The notes: a model not told the origin generated them from the sequence alone. Counted from the first letter of the stretch, positions 36,301-45,600 are shown. The stretch: DNA of 64,000 nt from Nodosilinea sp. WJT8-NPBG4 (GCA_019359285.1 JAHHHQ010000048.1:1-64000); one strand, 5' to 3'. A program made the numbers and translations.

Positions 36301-37482
36301 TTCATCGCAGGCCACAATGCCCGCCTGCACGTTTTCGAGCAGCACTCGCAGCAGCTCCTGCTCTTTGTCCAAAGCGATCTCAGCCTGTCGCCGTTCCTCA
36401 ATCTCTAGCTGTAGTCGGTGATTGGTTTGCGAGAGCTCGGCAGTGCGTTGAGCTACCAGGTGCTCTAGGTCTTGCTGCACCTGGAGCCGAGCGGCATCGG
36501 TGCGCTGGCGGTCAAGTTCGGTGGCAATGCGCAGAGCAAAAATGGGCAGCAGCGCTTTGATCAGCTGAACGTTGCCCCAGGGCTTGCTATCCATCACGCC
36601 CAGCAAACCTAAAGGATTGCCCTGAGGGTCAAAAAAGGGAATCGCCGCGTAACTGTCAATGCCCAAGGTGTGCAGCAGCGCCGCCTGGGGAAACTGAGCC
36701 CTAACGCCCCCGGCGTAGCAGCACAGTTCGCGTTTAAGCAGCACCTGATGGCAGGGGGTATGGTGTAGGAGATACTCAAAGTTTTCAGCTATTTGCCTCT
36801 GGGCGCAGACAGCAATGGTTTGAATGGCGTCTTGCCCGTCGCCCCTGACCAGACCAACATAGGCATAGTCAACCCCTAGGGTCTGGGTGAGGTGCAGCAC
36901 CAGAGCCGAGAAAAAGGCATCCCCAGTTTGAGTAGCCACCCTCTGAATGACCGCCAGCAGGGCCTGGTCGATGGCAGCCACTCGGTGAGCAGCCAAACGC
37001 AGATCGAGTTCATCGATCACCATGGCGGCTAGGTCCGACAGCATCGCCTGCTGGTCACTGCCAAAATCGTCTCGCGGCTGAGTGTCTAGCACGCACAGAG
37101 TGCCTAAGATAAAGCCGTCTTGATTGCGCAGAGGAGCCCCAGCATAAAAGCGCAGCCCTGGCTCAGCCTGCACTAGGGGGTTATCAATAAAGCGGCGATC
37201 GCGGCGCGCCTCAGGGACGACCAATACGTCTTCAGACAGCAGCGCATGGCTACAAAACGTACTGTGCCGCTGAATTTCTTGCCCCTCAAACCCATAGCAA
37301 GACTTAAACCAAGCCCGAGATTCATCTACCCAAGAAACCAGGGCCATGGGCACATTAAACAGCCGTGCCGCCAAAGCAGTGATGCGATCGAATCCAGCTT
37401 CGGGAGGGGTATCTAAAATTTCGTAACGCCGCAGGGCTTCTAACCGTCCCGCTTCGTCATTGGGTAAAAGAGCTGAGGACAT
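33373..37482 (-). CDS. Hybrid sensor histidine kinase with GAF and PAS domains
   Basis: This 1369-residue soluble kinase senses unknown signals. In order: a GAF domain (residues ~20-165, with FCSHALLSEDVLVVPEARRD), a second GAF (~175-330), a coiled coil (~340-375), three PAS domains (~380-500, ~505-630, ~640-765, each closing with a DITERKQ-like PAC end), a third GAF (~790-955), the dimerisation domain with phospho-His991 in FLAVLSHELRSPLNP, an ATPase domain with NLLANAVKFTPEGG, DTGKGIAPE and GLGLGLAI, and a C-terminal receiver with Asp1298. No membrane segment or bilin-binding Cys pattern is obvious, although cyanobacterial GAF domains often bind bilins. The internal receiver suggests a phosphorelay. 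Targets are not predictable. Confidence 0.93.
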   Translation of the reverse strand: MSSALLPNDEAGRLEALRRYEILDTPPEAGFDRITALAARLFNVPMALVSWVDESRAWFKSCYGFEGQEIQRHSTFCSHALLSEDVLVVPEARRDRRFIDNPLVQAEPGLRFYAGAPLRNQDGFILGTLCVLDTQPRDDFGSDQQAMLSDLAAMVIDELDLRLAAHRVAAIDQALLAVIQRVATQTGDAFFSALVLHLTQTLGVDYAYVGLVRGDGQDAIQTIAVCAQRQIAENFEYLLHHTPCHQVLLKRELCCYAGGVRAQFPQAALLHTLGIDSYAAIPFFDPQGNPLGLLGVMDSKPWGNVQLIKALLPIFALRIATELDRQRTDAARLQVQQDLEHLVAQRTAELSQTNHRLQLEIEERRQAEIALDKEQELLRVLLENVQAGIVACDEAGMLSLFNQTARDFHGLPEAPLPPDQWADHYDLYHSDGKTPLTKEAIPLFRALQGERVVGAEMVIAPKGDKARTVLTSGQAIATLDGNNRGAVVVMHDITERKQAENALRDSEARLSSILETVPNGIIIFDDQGQLVTANSTAEEIFKLTRSELADRAYNDLSWAITTVDGQPFAPEDLPFAQVMRVQKPIHGIEYAITHADGSRAILCINASPLFDANGHITNVITSITDITERHQSAATLQASEERYRSVIETVAEGIVLQHADGSIFTCNASAEEILGLTAEQMMGRSSLDPRWSSIYEDGSPFAGDQHPAMVTLRTGEPQSNVIMGVHKPDGTLTWISINTRPLFHPNDPTPFAVVASFSNITARKLVEAERAQLIREQAARLDAETGQFRSALLVDISTTLASLLNHTDTLERVADRVVPFFADWCAIDLLHPTQGRGQRIERVAMAHCDRTKVELGWQLHRQYPPSLDALEGVPKILRTGQTQLVAEIPPAMLEAVAHDAEHLRLLQGLGLKSCIIAPLIARGQTLGAISFVMAETGRRYATNDLALAENIAHQVAIAVDNARLYQAEQTARSEAEAANRTKDEFLAVLSHELRSPLNPILGWSQLLQKRSPDSTTLMRGLQTIERNAKLQTQLIADLLDMSRILQGKLSLEVAPVQLQATVEAAMETVRLAAEAKAIEMRAQFDPAVAPVMGDAGRLQQVVWNLLANAVKFTPEGGRIQIQLRAITPPNQQAGLPAASHLAQAELTVIDTGKGIAPEVLPYIFERFRQADGKTTRQFGGLGLGLAIARQVVELHGGTITVASSGDNQGATFTVRLPLQRRPSNGSDGTGPASYPQSFLGQTNTLAGIRILVIEDEADARELLGVVLKQAGAAVTAVASAEEALKRLPDLEIDILVSDIAMPQMDDYMLMQQIQAELNRRGQRCKAIALTAYASDVDQRQALAAGFQRYLSKPFEPAELIEAIATLAAE

Positions 37483-37552
37483 TGGGGATTAAGGGCATGT
37501 ACCAAGAAGAATGAGCTATGCCTTTGATGGGCGTTTTTAAAAGTTTGGTTAG

Positions 37553-37750
37553 AAGTTACGTCTCTGGTACAGTCCCCCAAGCCTAGAAGAAGTTGAACAG
37601 GACGACATCTCCCTTGGGGCAGACGTTAATCTCAACAATCTCAACGCGGTACACATTTGGTTAAACCTACTTTTAGCTGTTGTTGGACTAGCCATTGCGG
37701 TGCCCACGCCCAATGCTGCCATAGCTTTAACGATTGATCCCAAACTTTAA
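37553..37750 (+). pseudogene. Possible remnant of a small membrane protein gene
   Basis: After an in-frame TAG at 37550-37552 the plus strand is open to a TAA at 37748-37750 and reads like protein: YSPPSLEEVEQDDISLGADV, then VHIWLNLLLAVVGLAIAVPT. There is no start codon at the right place; a short ATG frame at 37518 is in another phase. This may be a decayed gene. I do not recognise the family. Confidence 0.25.
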
Positions 37751-38098
37751 ACAGGCTTAAAGCTATGCTTTTGAACTTAGCCATGCCTGCAACTTCTTTT
37801 GCTGGCTCACTCAAGCAGCAGACGCAAAAATTCTGCCTCACTTCTCCATAGAAACGGGTTGATTTAGCCGATCGCTGCAACTTTTCAAAGCTTACACTAA
37901 GGGCCAATCGCTTAATCAGCGACAGTCAATACCGCGGAATTCAGTGCTAATTCAGCGTTTAGAACCTCTCAGTGGAAGCGCTTTTTGCCCCAACAACAGT
38001 AACCACGCCTCAACAGAGAGGCGCTGTCAGAATATTGACTCGGGTGGCAGCCAGAGTGGTTAGTGAGCGAAGGGGCGATCGCCCCCTCGCTCGCCTAC
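37751..38098. other. Gene-free region downstream of cysH with a HIP1 hairpin
   Basis: About 350 bases with no supportable gene. The end nearest cysH holds a hairpin: GAGCGA (38065-38070) and TCGCTC (38087-38092) around the palindrome GGGGCGATCGCCCC (38072-38085). It starts close to the cysH stop but has no T-run, so it may stabilise the message end. Confidence 0.5.
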
Positions 38099-38872
38099 CT
38101 ATAGCGAACTAGAGTCTAAGCTAGCCGCCTCCTCAGGCGACTGAGGCAGGTGCAGACCACATTCTTGCTTGAGCCCCTTAAACCGGGTGTCGCGCTCGTT
38201 GTCGTCAGCCGCCGTAATGGGCCGACTAGAGTGCCAATCGCCCACGGTCACATAACCCTGGTCAAACAGCGGGTGGTAGGGCAAGTCGTGGGCCACTAGG
38301 TAGTCGTACACATCCTTAGAGGTCCACTTAAGAATGGGCAGCAGCTTATAGCGCCCCCCCTGCTGACCCACCCGCCCTAGCGACTTGCGGTGGTCAGTCT
38401 GGTCCGATCGCAGCCCAGTGAGCCAAGCTGTGGCGTTGAGGTCGACCAAGGCCCGCTGCATGGGCTCTACCTTACGGATTTTGTCGTAGCGGTTTAGCGC
38501 CTCTATATCGTGCTGCTCCCAAAGGCGGCCGTGCAGTGCTTCCATGCGGGCCGGGCTGAGCGGCGACTGGTAGACCTTGAGATTGAGGTTGAGACGGGTC
38601 GCGAGGTCTTCAGCAAAACGGTAGGTTTCGACCGGTAGGTAGCCGGTGTCAACCCAAACAATTGGAATCTGAGGCACTACCTGGGTCACCAGATGCAGCA
38701 TCACCGCCGACTGAATGCCAAAGCTAGTACTGAGAACTAGACCATCACCAAAGGTATTGTGGCCCCACTGCACCAAACTGGTGGCGTCAGCCTCTCCCCA
38801 CTCTCGATTGATCGCGTCGAGGTCAAGGGGGGCAGCCTGCCTCTTGCTGGGCAAGAGTGCGACATCTGACAT
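38099..38872 (-). CDS. cysH: Phosphoadenylyl-sulfate reductase
   Basis: CysH reduces PAPS to sulfite with thioredoxin in sulfate assimilation. This 257-residue protein has the pyrophosphate-binding region [47 protein letters not shown], the [16 protein letters not shown] segment, and the C-terminal catalytic Cys in QECGLHLP. It lacks the extra cysteine pairs that bind 4Fe-4S in APS reductases, so PAPS is the likely substrate. The ATG at 38872 is chosen over the upstream codon at 38896 because GGAAGGAG stands 8 bp before it. No other sulfur gene is adjacent. Confidence 0.95.
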   Translation of the reverse strand: MSDVALLPSKRQAAPLDLDAINREWGEADATSLVQWGHNTFGDGLVLSTSFGIQSAVMLHLVTQVVPQIPIVWVDTGYLPVETYRFAEDLATRLNLNLKVYQSPLSPARMEALHGRLWEQHDIEALNRYDKIRKVEPMQRALVDLNATAWLTGLRSDQTDHRKSLGRVGQQGGRYKLLPILKWTSKDVYDYLVAHDLPYHPLFDQGYVTVGDWHSSRPITAADDNERDTRFKGLKQECGLHLPQSPEEAASLDSSSL

Positions 38873-39246
38873 GGGTTTACTCCTTCCGTTCAACAAAGTC
38901 GTAGCTCCAGTGCCACAATTCTGTGGTGGTTGTGCTGTCAGTCAGGCCGCCAGCAGAGTTAATTGATGTTTAAGAACACAAAGTTCATGCTACACCGTAG
39001 CTCAGTCCACTGTATTCTTCTCTGCCCTTAGCCGTATTTCGACATTAGCCGATCTGTAGATCATAAACGAGCGTAGAAGGGACAATTCGTGACCTTAAAC
39101 CGCTTTTTTACGGGAAACCGAACTCGAGGGATCCCTTTTGTGATGAATGAGTTGTGAGTTTGCGCAGTGATTTAGCTAGACCAAAACGTGATGTAACCCC
39201 TAAAATCCAGCCTAAATCTCGCTGCAAACCCCATCTCACATTTCCC
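38873..39246. other. Divergent promoter region of cysH and the allantoinase-like gene
   Basis: About 370 bases between divergent genes. I see no certain -35/-10 pair. Open frames reaching into it from 39154 are an N-terminal extension of the rightward gene without homology-like features. Confidence 0.4.
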
Positions 39247-40161
39247 ATGGCAATTTCTCCTTCCTATCCCCGCGACCTGGTTGGCTACGGCCGCACTCCG
39301 CCCCACGCTCAGTGGCCCGACAACGCCAAAATTGCAGTGCAGTTTGTGATCAATTACGAAGAAGGGAGTGAAAACTGCATTCTCCACGGCGACGCGGCCT
39401 CGGAGGCATTTCTCTCAGAAAGCGTGGGTGCCGCACCGCTGCGCGGAGTGCGCAATATGAACATGGAGTCGATGTATGAGTACGGTAGTCGAGCGGGGTT
39501 TTGGCGGCTGCACCGGCTGTTTACGGGTCGCGGCCTGCCGCTGACGGTGTATGCCGTGGCCATGGCCATGGCTCGCCACCCCGAAGCTGTCGCGGCCATG
39601 ACCGAGGCCGATTGGGAAATCGCCAGCCACGGCTACCGCTGGATTGACTACCAGTACTCCGGCATTGAGGCCGAGCGCGAGCACATTCGGAAGGCGGTAG
39701 AGATTCACACGCAGGTGGCGGGCAGCCGCCCTCTCGGCTTTTACCAAGGCCGCAACAGCCCCAATACCCGCGCCCTGGTGGTCGAAGAGGGTGGCTTTCT
39801 CTACGACGCCGACAGCTATGCTGACGACCTACCTTACTGGAATGTTGAGTACGGTAGGCCGCACCTGGTGATTCCCTATACCCTTGACAACAACGACATG
39901 CGCTTTGCCACCTACGCCGGGTTTAACTCGGGGGAGCAGTTTTTTGCCTATCTGCGCGATGCCTTCGACACCCTCTACGCCGAGGGCGAGGAGTGCCCCA
40001 AAATGATGAGCATCGGTCTGCACTGCCGCCTGGCGGGCAAGCCGGGGCGCACGGCGGCGCTGGCGAGGTTTTTGGACTATGTGCAGGGGCGCGATCGCGT
40101 CTGGATCTGCCGCCGGGTCGACATCGCTCGCCACTGGCACGAGCACCACAAGCCCGCCTAA
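39247..40161 (+). CDS. puuE: Polysaccharide-deacetylase-fold hydrolase, PuuE (allantoinase) type
   Basis: This 304-residue protein has the NodB/deacetylase barrel in its PuuE form, a cofactor-independent allantoinase of purine breakdown. Family landmarks are PRDLVGYGRTPPHAQWP at the start, then VQFVINYEEGSENCILHGD, the ASHGYRWIDYQ active-site segment, GFYQGRNSPNTRALVVEEGGFLYDADSYADDLPYW, and SIGLHCRLAGKPGR near the end. The ATG at 39247 fits the usual start; the longer frame from 39154 adds a basic stretch without such features. No other ureide gene is beside it, so the role could also be another amide hydrolysis. The HEPN gene follows 31 bp later. Confidence 0.9.
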   Translation: MAISPSYPRDLVGYGRTPPHAQWPDNAKIAVQFVINYEEGSENCILHGDAASEAFLSESVGAAPLRGVRNMNMESMYEYGSRAGFWRLHRLFTGRGLPLTVYAVAMAMARHPEAVAAMTEADWEIASHGYRWIDYQYSGIEAEREHIRKAVEIHTQVAGSRPLGFYQGRNSPNTRALVVEEGGFLYDADSYADDLPYWNVEYGRPHLVIPYTLDNNDMRFATYAGFNSGEQFFAYLRDAFDTLYAEGEECPKMMSIGLHCRLAGKPGRTAALARFLDYVQGRDRVWICRRVDIARHWHEHHKPA

Positions 40162-40192
40162 CCTAGAAGAGTTCACCTTGCTCAGCGCGCCC

Positions 40193-40597
40193 ATGCATCC
40201 CCTCGATACCCGCTGGGTTCAGCGATTCGCTAACTTCGAGCGCACGTTTTTGCTGCTGAGCGATGCCCTGGCGATTGAGTCGCCCTCTCTAGTGGAGCGC
40301 GCGGGGATCATTCAGTTCTTTGAGCTGGCCTTTGAGCTAGCGTGGAAGGTGATGAAAGACTATGAGGAAGCCGAGGGCATCGTGGTCAAAACGCCCAGGG
40401 AAGCGATCAAGCAGGGATTCCAAATCGGCTTAATCAGTCAGGGGCATGCCTGGATGAGCGCTCTGCAAGACCGCAACCTGACCACGCATACCTACAATGA
40501 AGCCACAGCGATCGCTGTCGAAACCAGCATTCGCAGCGACTACTTTCCCTTGCTGACCGAACTTTACCAAGTCCTAAAGGTGAAGGCTGATGGCTAA
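40193..40597 (+). CDS. HEPN-domain protein, nucleotidyltransferase substrate-binding (HI0074 type), putative toxin
   Basis: This 134-residue all-helical protein is of the HI0074/HepT type encoded with minimal nucleotidyltransferases. The HEPN catalytic motif Rx4HxY is intact: Arg94, His99 and Tyr101 in RNLTTHTY. In characterised HepT/MntA pairs the HEPN protein is an RNase toxin and the nucleotidyltransferase adds AMP to that Tyr to silence it. The presence of the intact motif suggests that this is a type VII toxin-antitoxin module, by inference. The next gene overlaps it by 8 bp, showing tight coupling. The ATG at 40193 is used; the open frame before it is the end of the upstream gene's DNA. 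Confidence 0.86.
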   Translation: MHPLDTRWVQRFANFERTFLLLSDALAIESPSLVERAGIIQFFELAFELAWKVMKDYEEAEGIVVKTPREAIKQGFQIGLISQGHAWMSALQDRNLTTHTYNEATAIAVETSIRSDYFPLLTELYQVLKVKADG

Positions 40598-40922
40598 CAC
40601 CTACGGTCTCACAGAGAGCGATATGGCTCAAATCATTGCGGCCTGCCACCAGTTTGAAGAGATTGCGGTGGTGGTGCTGTTTGGCTCTCGGGCCAAGGGC
40701 AACTACAAGCCAGGGTCAGACGTAGATCTGGCGGTGAAGGGCGATCGCATCACCCACCGCACCATTGCCCAGTTCGCCGACCTTCTCAACGAAGAGCTGC
40801 CGCTGCCCTATTTCTTCGACGTTGTTCACTACAACAGTTTAGAGAACCAGCCATTGGCTGACCACATCGATCGCGCTGGGGTGGTCATTTACGATCGGGC
40901 TAGCGAGTTGACTCCCATCTAG
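40590..40922 (+). CDS. Minimal nucleotidyltransferase (MNT), putative antitoxin
   Basis: This 110-residue protein has the polymerase-beta-type nucleotidyltransferase core. The motif GSx10DxD is exact: Gly32-Ser33 then Asp44 and Asp46 (FGSRAKGNYKPGSDVDL), with a third acidic residue Asp77 in YFFDVVHY. In known pairs this protein transfers AMP to the HEPN partner. The start codon lies 8 bp inside the upstream HEPN gene, so the two are translated together. A transferase with another target cannot be excluded. Confidence 0.88.
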   Translation: MANTYGLTESDMAQIIAACHQFEEIAVVVLFGSRAKGNYKPGSDVDLAVKGDRITHRTIAQFADLLNEELPLPYFFDVVHYNSLENQPLADHIDRAGVVIYDRASELTPI

Positions 40923-40978
40923 GCCATTCCATTAGGCGGTATTATCAACTCCAACGCTAGTCGGCGGGGGAGCTAAGA

Positions 40979-41590
40979 GTGCTGAGTCCTAGGATCATCG
41001 GACGGCTGTTGCGCGTGGCTCAGGCCATTGACGCCCTGAGCGAGTGGATTGGCAAAAGTCTGAGCTGGCTGGTGCTGCTCACCGTTGCCGTGGGTTTTTA
41101 CAACGTCATAGCTCGCTACATTGGCCGTTTTTTGGGCTTGCAGCTGGCCTCTAACGGGCTGCTTGAGTTGCAGTGGTATCTGTTTTCGCTCACCTTTTTG
41201 CTCAGCTTTCCCTACATTCTTCAGCAGGGGGGGAATGTGCGAGTCGATTTTTTGGAGGCGGGCTGGAGCGATCGCCGCAAGGCCATGATCAGCTTTTGGG
41301 GCACAGTGCTGTTCCTGATTCCCTTTTGCGTACTGGGGCTGTGGGTGACCGTGAACCCGGTGATGCGGTCGTGGGGGCTGCTGCCCGATGGCACCTGGGG
41401 CCGCTGGGAGATTTCTCCCGATGCCAGCGGGCTGCCCAGAGCACCTATCAAATCGATGGTGCTGGTGGGCTTTGGGCTGCTGCTGCTCCAGGCCGTAGCT
41501 CAGGCGATCAAGTATTGGGCGGTTTGGTGCGGCTATATCGAGGGTAGGCTGCTGCCGGAGGCCGAGGCTGATCTCCCTCCCTTGGAGTGA
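40979..41590 (+). CDS. TRAP transporter small permease, DctQ type
   Basis: This 203-residue protein has four membrane segments of the TRAP small subunit ([38 protein letters not shown] with a typical Glu before it, [19 protein letters not shown], and [18 protein letters not shown]). The loop [19 protein letters not shown] is the family's conserved cytoplasmic segment. It starts with GTG. TRAP systems take up organic acids or amino acids with sodium. The large permease gene follows after 62 bp. Confidence 0.93.
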   Translation: MLSPRIIGRLLRVAQAIDALSEWIGKSLSWLVLLTVAVGFYNVIARYIGRFLGLQLASNGLLELQWYLFSLTFLLSFPYILQQGGNVRVDFLEAGWSDRRKAMISFWGTVLFLIPFCVLGLWVTVNPVMRSWGLLPDGTWGRWEISPDASGLPRAPIKSMVLVGFGLLLLQAVAQAIKYWAVWCGYIEGRLLPEAEADLPPLE

Positions 41591-41652
41591 GCGGTCGTGG
41601 GCAATTTCATAGGTTTCAGCATGCATCTTGAGTCCCCCTTGTAAGGAGCGCC

Positions 41653-42987
41653 ATGGGCTACGAGTGGTTGGCGATCGCGATGTTCGTTGGCTTCTTTTTA
41701 ATTTTGATGAGCGGCTACCCTGTGGCGTTTTCCTTTGCCGGTACGGGGCTGGTGTTTGGCCTGGTGGGCTGGCTGTTGGGGGCCTTTGAACCCGCCCGCC
41801 TCTTGCTGCTGCCCAACATCTGGTTTGGCACCATGGCCAACTTCACGTTGCTGGCGATTCCGTTTTTTGTGTTTTTGGGCGCGGTGCTCGAAAAGTCGGG
41901 CATAGCGGAGGAGGTGCTAGAGACCATCGGCCTAGTGCTCGGCCCCCTGCGCGGCGGCATGGCCCTGGCGGTGGTGCTGGTCGGTACCCTGCTGGCGGCG
42001 ACGACTGGGGTGGTGGCCGCCACGGTCATTCTCATGGGCATGATTTCGCTGCCCATTATGCTGCGCCACGGCTACGACAAAGAGCTGGCTGCTGGCACCA
42101 TCATTGCCTCAGGCACCCTGGCGCAGCTAATTCCGCCCAGCTTGGTGCTGGTGGTGCTGAGCGACCAGCTCGGGGTGTCGGTGGGCGATCTATTTTTAGG
42201 GGCGCTGATCCCAGGGCTAATGTTGGCCGGAGCCTACGCTGTCTATGTGCTAGTGGTGGCCTACTTCAAACCTGGTACAGCCCCGTCGCTGCCCCTGGCC
42301 ATGCGCCAGATTAGCCGCTGGGAGCTACTAAAGCGGGTGATGAAGGCGATCGTGCCGCCGGTACTGCTGATTTTTGTGGTGCTGGGCAGCATTTTCTTTG
42401 GCATTGCCACCCCCACCGAAGCGGGCGCGGTCGGGGCCGTGGGAGCCTGTGGGCTGGCCGCCCTGAACCGGCGCCTGACGCTCAAGCTGCTGCAAGAGGC
42501 CGCCCACGCCACAGCGATCGTGACTGGAGTCGTGCTGATTATTCTGTTTTGCTCGTCGTTCTTTGGCCTGGTGTTTGACGCGCTGGGGGGCAAGACCCTG
42601 ATTACCAATCTGCTGGTGAATATGCCCGGGGGCTACGTGACCTTTTTGCTGGTGGCCAACCTGGTCATTTTTGCCATGGGGGTATTTTTAGAATTTATTG
42701 AAATCTGCTTTATCGCCATGCCGCTGCTGGTGCCCGCTGCTCAAGCTCTGGGCATCGACATGGTGTGGTTTGGGGTGGTGATGGCGCTAAATTTGCAGAC
42801 GGCATTTATTTCGCCGCCGGTGGGGTTCTCGCTGTTTTATTTGCAGAGCGTGGCCCCAAAAACCATTAGCACCCGCGAAATTCACCGCAGCGCGCTGCCG
42901 TTTATGGCTATTCAGCTAGTGGTGCTGGTGGTCGTGATGGTGTTTCCCCAGACGGTGAGCTGGCTGGTAGAGCGATCGCTCCAATAG
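41653..42987 (+). CDS. TRAP transporter large permease, DctM type
   Basis: This 444-residue protein forms the transport channel of a TRAP system and has about twelve hydrophobic segments. Typical stretches are [78 protein letters not shown], and [17 protein letters not shown]. The C-terminal [19 protein letters not shown] is also characteristic. It is 62 bp after the small permease gene; its receptor is encoded convergently, 13 bp beyond the stop. Confidence 0.95.
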   Translation: MGYEWLAIAMFVGFFLILMSGYPVAFSFAGTGLVFGLVGWLLGAFEPARLLLLPNIWFGTMANFTLLAIPFFVFLGAVLEKSGIAEEVLETIGLVLGPLRGGMALAVVLVGTLLAATTGVVAATVILMGMISLPIMLRHGYDKELAAGTIIASGTLAQLIPPSLVLVVLSDQLGVSVGDLFLGALIPGLMLAGAYAVYVLVVAYFKPGTAPSLPLAMRQISRWELLKRVMKAIVPPVLLIFVVLGSIFFGIATPTEAGAVGAVGACGLAALNRRLTLKLLQEAAHATAIVTGVVLIILFCSSFFGLVFDALGGKTLITNLLVNMPGGYVTFLLVANLVIFAMGVFLEFIEICFIAMPLLVPAAQALGIDMVWFGVVMALNLQTAFISPPVGFSLFYLQSVAPKTISTREIHRSALPFMAIQLVVLVVVMVFPQTVSWLVERSLQ

Positions 42988-43000
42988 CCACCATATCCTC

Positions 43001-44143
43001 CTAAGCAGGCGGCTCGCCCCCAGCCTTCAGATTGCTGTAGACAAAGCGTTCAAAGGCCCCCTGGTTGAGCTGGCTCCAGGCATAGATGCGATCGCGAAAC
43101 CCACGCCAGTCGTCATAGATGGCCTTAAAGTCAGCGTTGTTGGCGGCAAACTCGTCGTAGAGGTCAAAGGTGGCCTCCTGGGCAGCGGTCATAATCTCGG
43201 CACTGTATTCGCGCAGCTGCACGCCGCCGTCAACTAATCGCTGAAGGGCTTCGTTGTTGCGGGTTTCGTAGCGCGACAGCATTTCTAAGTTGGCCTCAAA
43301 GGCCGCCGTGCGCACGATTCGCTGATAGATCTCGGGCAGTTGATTCCACTGGTCGAGGTTGATCTGCACTTCCAGGGTGCTGCCCGGCTCCCACCAGCCA
43401 GGGTAATAGTAGTACTGAGCCACCTTGTTTAGCCCCAGCTTTTCATCGTCGTAGGGGCCGACCCACTCGGCGGCATCGATCGCCCCAGTTTGCAGCGCCT
43501 GAAAAATTTCGCCCCCGGGCAGCGTCTGTACCGTCACCCCCAGCTTGCTCATCACCTGGCCCCCTAGACCGGGTATGCGCATCTTGAGCCCCACCAGGTC
43601 GCTGACGCTGGCGATCTCGCGGCGGAACCACCCCCCCATCTGTGCCCCGGTATTCCCAGCGGGGAACTGAATGACGTTGAACTGACGGGCATAAAACTCC
43701 TGGAGCTTGTCCAGCCCACCCCCCTCGTAGAGCCAGGCGTTTTGCTGCTGGGGGGTCAGGCCAAAGGGCAGACTGGACCCAAAGCCCATCACCGGGCTGC
43801 GACCCACGTAGTAGTACGAGGCCGTGTGGCCACAGGGCACCGCCCCCTGGGAGACCACATTGAGCACTTCTAGCGGTGGGGCAATTTCGCCAGCGGAGCG
43901 GGGTGAAATGGTAAACCGTCCGCCGCTCATGGTGCTGACGCGATCGGCAAAGGTCTGAGCACCGCCCAAAATTGTGTCGAGGGCCGCAGGCCAACTGGTG
44001 GCCATTTGCCAATCGATCCGAGGCAAAGCCTCAGAGGTGCCCTCCGCCACTGGGGAAGAGGCCCCGGTACAAGCTGCCACGCTCGCGGTCGTAGCCGCCG
44101 CCACACCCAAGGTTGTCGTTTTAACCAACTGCCGACGCTTCAT
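43001..44143 (-). CDS. TRAP transporter substrate-binding protein, DctP type
   Basis: This 380-residue periplasmic receptor belongs to the group that includes 2-oxoacid-binding TakP. The N terminus has twin arginines ([19 protein letters not shown]) followed by a lipobox-like VAAC with Cys25, so it is probably exported by Tat and lipid-anchored. The ligand-binding region includes [14 protein letters not shown]-like wording ([17 protein letters not shown]), [20 protein letters not shown], and the [23 protein letters not shown] segment that holds an anion-binding Arg and Trp in relatives. Substrate is therefore likely an organic acid or amino acid; a sodium-dependent TRAP system of Synechocystis takes up glutamate. 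It is convergent with its permease genes, an unusual layout. Confidence 0.93.
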   Translation of the reverse strand: MKRRQLVKTTTLGVAAATTASVAACTGASSPVAEGTSEALPRIDWQMATSWPAALDTILGGAQTFADRVSTMSGGRFTISPRSAGEIAPPLEVLNVVSQGAVPCGHTASYYYVGRSPVMGFGSSLPFGLTPQQQNAWLYEGGGLDKLQEFYARQFNVIQFPAGNTGAQMGGWFRREIASVSDLVGLKMRIPGLGGQVMSKLGVTVQTLPGGEIFQALQTGAIDAAEWVGPYDDEKLGLNKVAQYYYYPGWWEPGSTLEVQINLDQWNQLPEIYQRIVRTAAFEANLEMLSRYETRNNEALQRLVDGGVQLREYSAEIMTAAQEATFDLYDEFAANNADFKAIYDDWRGFRDRIYAWSQLNQGAFERFVYSNLKAGGEPPA

Positions 44144-44349
44144 GACACCTCAACGTAGGGAAACCCCAGGACAATACAAAGCAGCAGCCATCACTTAGCG
44201 ACTGCCGCCTATTCAAACTGAGGTCGATTGTCCTATAGGTTGAGATCTGCCAGCGCTATCAGTAGGAAATCGTAAGGAAACAGGCCCCGACTTACAGACA
44301 GCAAGCTAGGCAGCCATTAATGCTGAATTAGTTGGGTTTTAACTCGGTA

Positions 44350-44637
44350 CTACTCGCTCAAAATCTTAGGCACCTTGAAGAAGCCATCTTCGCAGTCGGG
44401 AGCGCAGTCGAGAATAGCATCTCGTTCGGCGAAAGTTTGGAGACTATCGGTGCGGGTAATGTTGCTGAGCTCAATAGCACGGGTAGTAGGCTCTACATCG
44501 TCGGTGTTGAGCTCCTTGAGCTGCTCCACGTAGTCGAGAATGCCGCTGAGCTGCCCGGTGAACTGCTCTTCTTCTCCGGCAGTCAGTTCTAGGCGGGCCA
44601 GTAGGGCAACTTTGCGAACCTGTTCAAGATCGATCAT
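44350..44637 (-). CDS. gatC: Aspartyl/glutamyl-tRNA amidotransferase subunit C
   Basis: GatC is the small subunit that helps fold the GatA-GatB complex, which makes Gln-tRNA(Gln) from misacylated Glu-tRNA. The 95-residue protein has the family's two-helix pattern (VRKVALLARLELTAGEEEQFTGQLSGILDYVEQLKELNTDDVEPTT), then RTDSLQTF and a C-terminal DGFFKVPKIL. The ATG at 44637 is used; 35 extra codons upstream are not typical. It lies about 165 bp downstream of ycf3 on the same strand. Confidence 0.94.
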   Translation of the reverse strand: MIDLEQVRKVALLARLELTAGEEEQFTGQLSGILDYVEQLKELNTDDVEPTTRAIELSNITRTDSLQTFAERDAILDCAPDCEDGFFKVPKILSE

Positions 44638-44763
44638 GGAAACGTTATCCAGAAAAGAGGACTGAGTCTCGTCGGCTGTAGGCTGGGTGAAATGCAAGGT
44701 AACCCAACCCACCGAGCTGGGGAAAACCAGGGCAAAATTCAACCGCTACAAGCGACAAGCGAT

Positions 44764-44780
44764 GGTGGGCGGTGCCCACC
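44764..44780. repeat. GGTGGGC/GCCCACC palindrome between ycf3 and gatC
   Basis: GGTGGGC at 44764-44770 pairs with GCCCACC at 44774-44780, flanked by CTAC at 44781-44784. Read leftward it is GTAG, GGTGGGC, a 3-nt loop and GCCCACC, a form of short dispersed palindrome that is common in cyanobacterial intergenic DNA. It sits just after the ycf3 stop. Confidence 0.55.
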
Positions 44781-44801
44781 CTACGGGCTACAGAGCTTGC
44801 C

Positions 44802-45323
44802 TTAGAAGAAAATGTCGTTCTTCATGCGGCCGGTGTTCTTCATCCAGTTTTGGGCTTCGATGTAGTTGTTGGGGGCGATGGTGATGGCCTCTAACCAGTA
44901 GCGGGCCGCTTCGTCAAAGAGATTTTCGGCGGTGTCGGTGTCGCCGCTAGCCTCGGCCTGCTCGCCCTTGTAGTGGTAGATCACCGCAATGTTGTTGAGG
45001 GCCTGGCACAGGCGAGGGTTCAGGTCGAGCGCCTCCTGATACTTCTCTAGGGCGATTTCATGTTCGCCGTTGCTGGCGTGAATCAGGCCCATGTTGTAAA
45101 GGATGAAGCTCTTATCGTAGGGTTCTTCTTCTAGAGTCAGGGCTTCGCGGTAGTTTTCCATGGCCTCAGCGTATTCCCCGTCGGCCTGGGCAGACATGCC
45201 GTCGCGGTAGTAGGCGAAGGCCTCCTTCTGGCTCTTTTTAGTAGGCATCATCTTCAAAATCATGTCGGCCATGACGGTGAAGGATTTATCGATGAAGTTG
45301 TCGTTGCGTTGGGTTCTTGGCAT
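44802..45323 (-). CDS. ycf3: Photosystem I assembly protein Ycf3
   Basis: Ycf3 is a tetratricopeptide-repeat chaperone needed to assemble photosystem I at the thylakoid. The 173-residue protein has the expected start ([28 protein letters not shown]) and three TPR units ([59 protein letters not shown]; the last ending in [20 protein letters not shown]). The protein is highly conserved between cyanobacteria and chloroplasts, so the identification is firm. gatC lies downstream on the same strand. Confidence 0.97.
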   Translation of the reverse strand: MPRTQRNDNFIDKSFTVMADMILKMMPTKKSQKEAFAYYRDGMSAQADGEYAEAMENYREALTLEEEPYDKSFILYNMGLIHASNGEHEIALEKYQEALDLNPRLCQALNNIAVIYHYKGEQAEASGDTDTAENLFDEAARYWLEAITIAPNNYIEAQNWMKNTGRMKNDIFF

Positions 45324-45600
45324 GGGTAGCGACGCGCAAATGAGGGACTTAACGCTTACCTAAGCCCGACGGCGGTGGTGTTGCCGCAGCAGCTGCTCGG
45401 GGGCCTAGGCTAGACAAATATATAAATTACACTAGCAAACCCTGGCGGTTTAATGGCAGCGGCATTGCAACCACCTGCCGATAGACGGCGTTTTTGGGTA
45501 GAACTAGAGTTAGCTCAAGCCGACCCTAAACGTGGGTCACTGGCCTTGGTTTACGTCTAGCCAAGGGATCCGAGGGTCATAGCCACGTTATGCCGCTGGA

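Noticed and set aside
45453-45560. 35-codon open frame with ATG before the 45601 gene
   Set aside because: It has a TATAAAT stretch some 30 bp upstream but no ribosome site and no recognisable family, so it is not counted as a gene.
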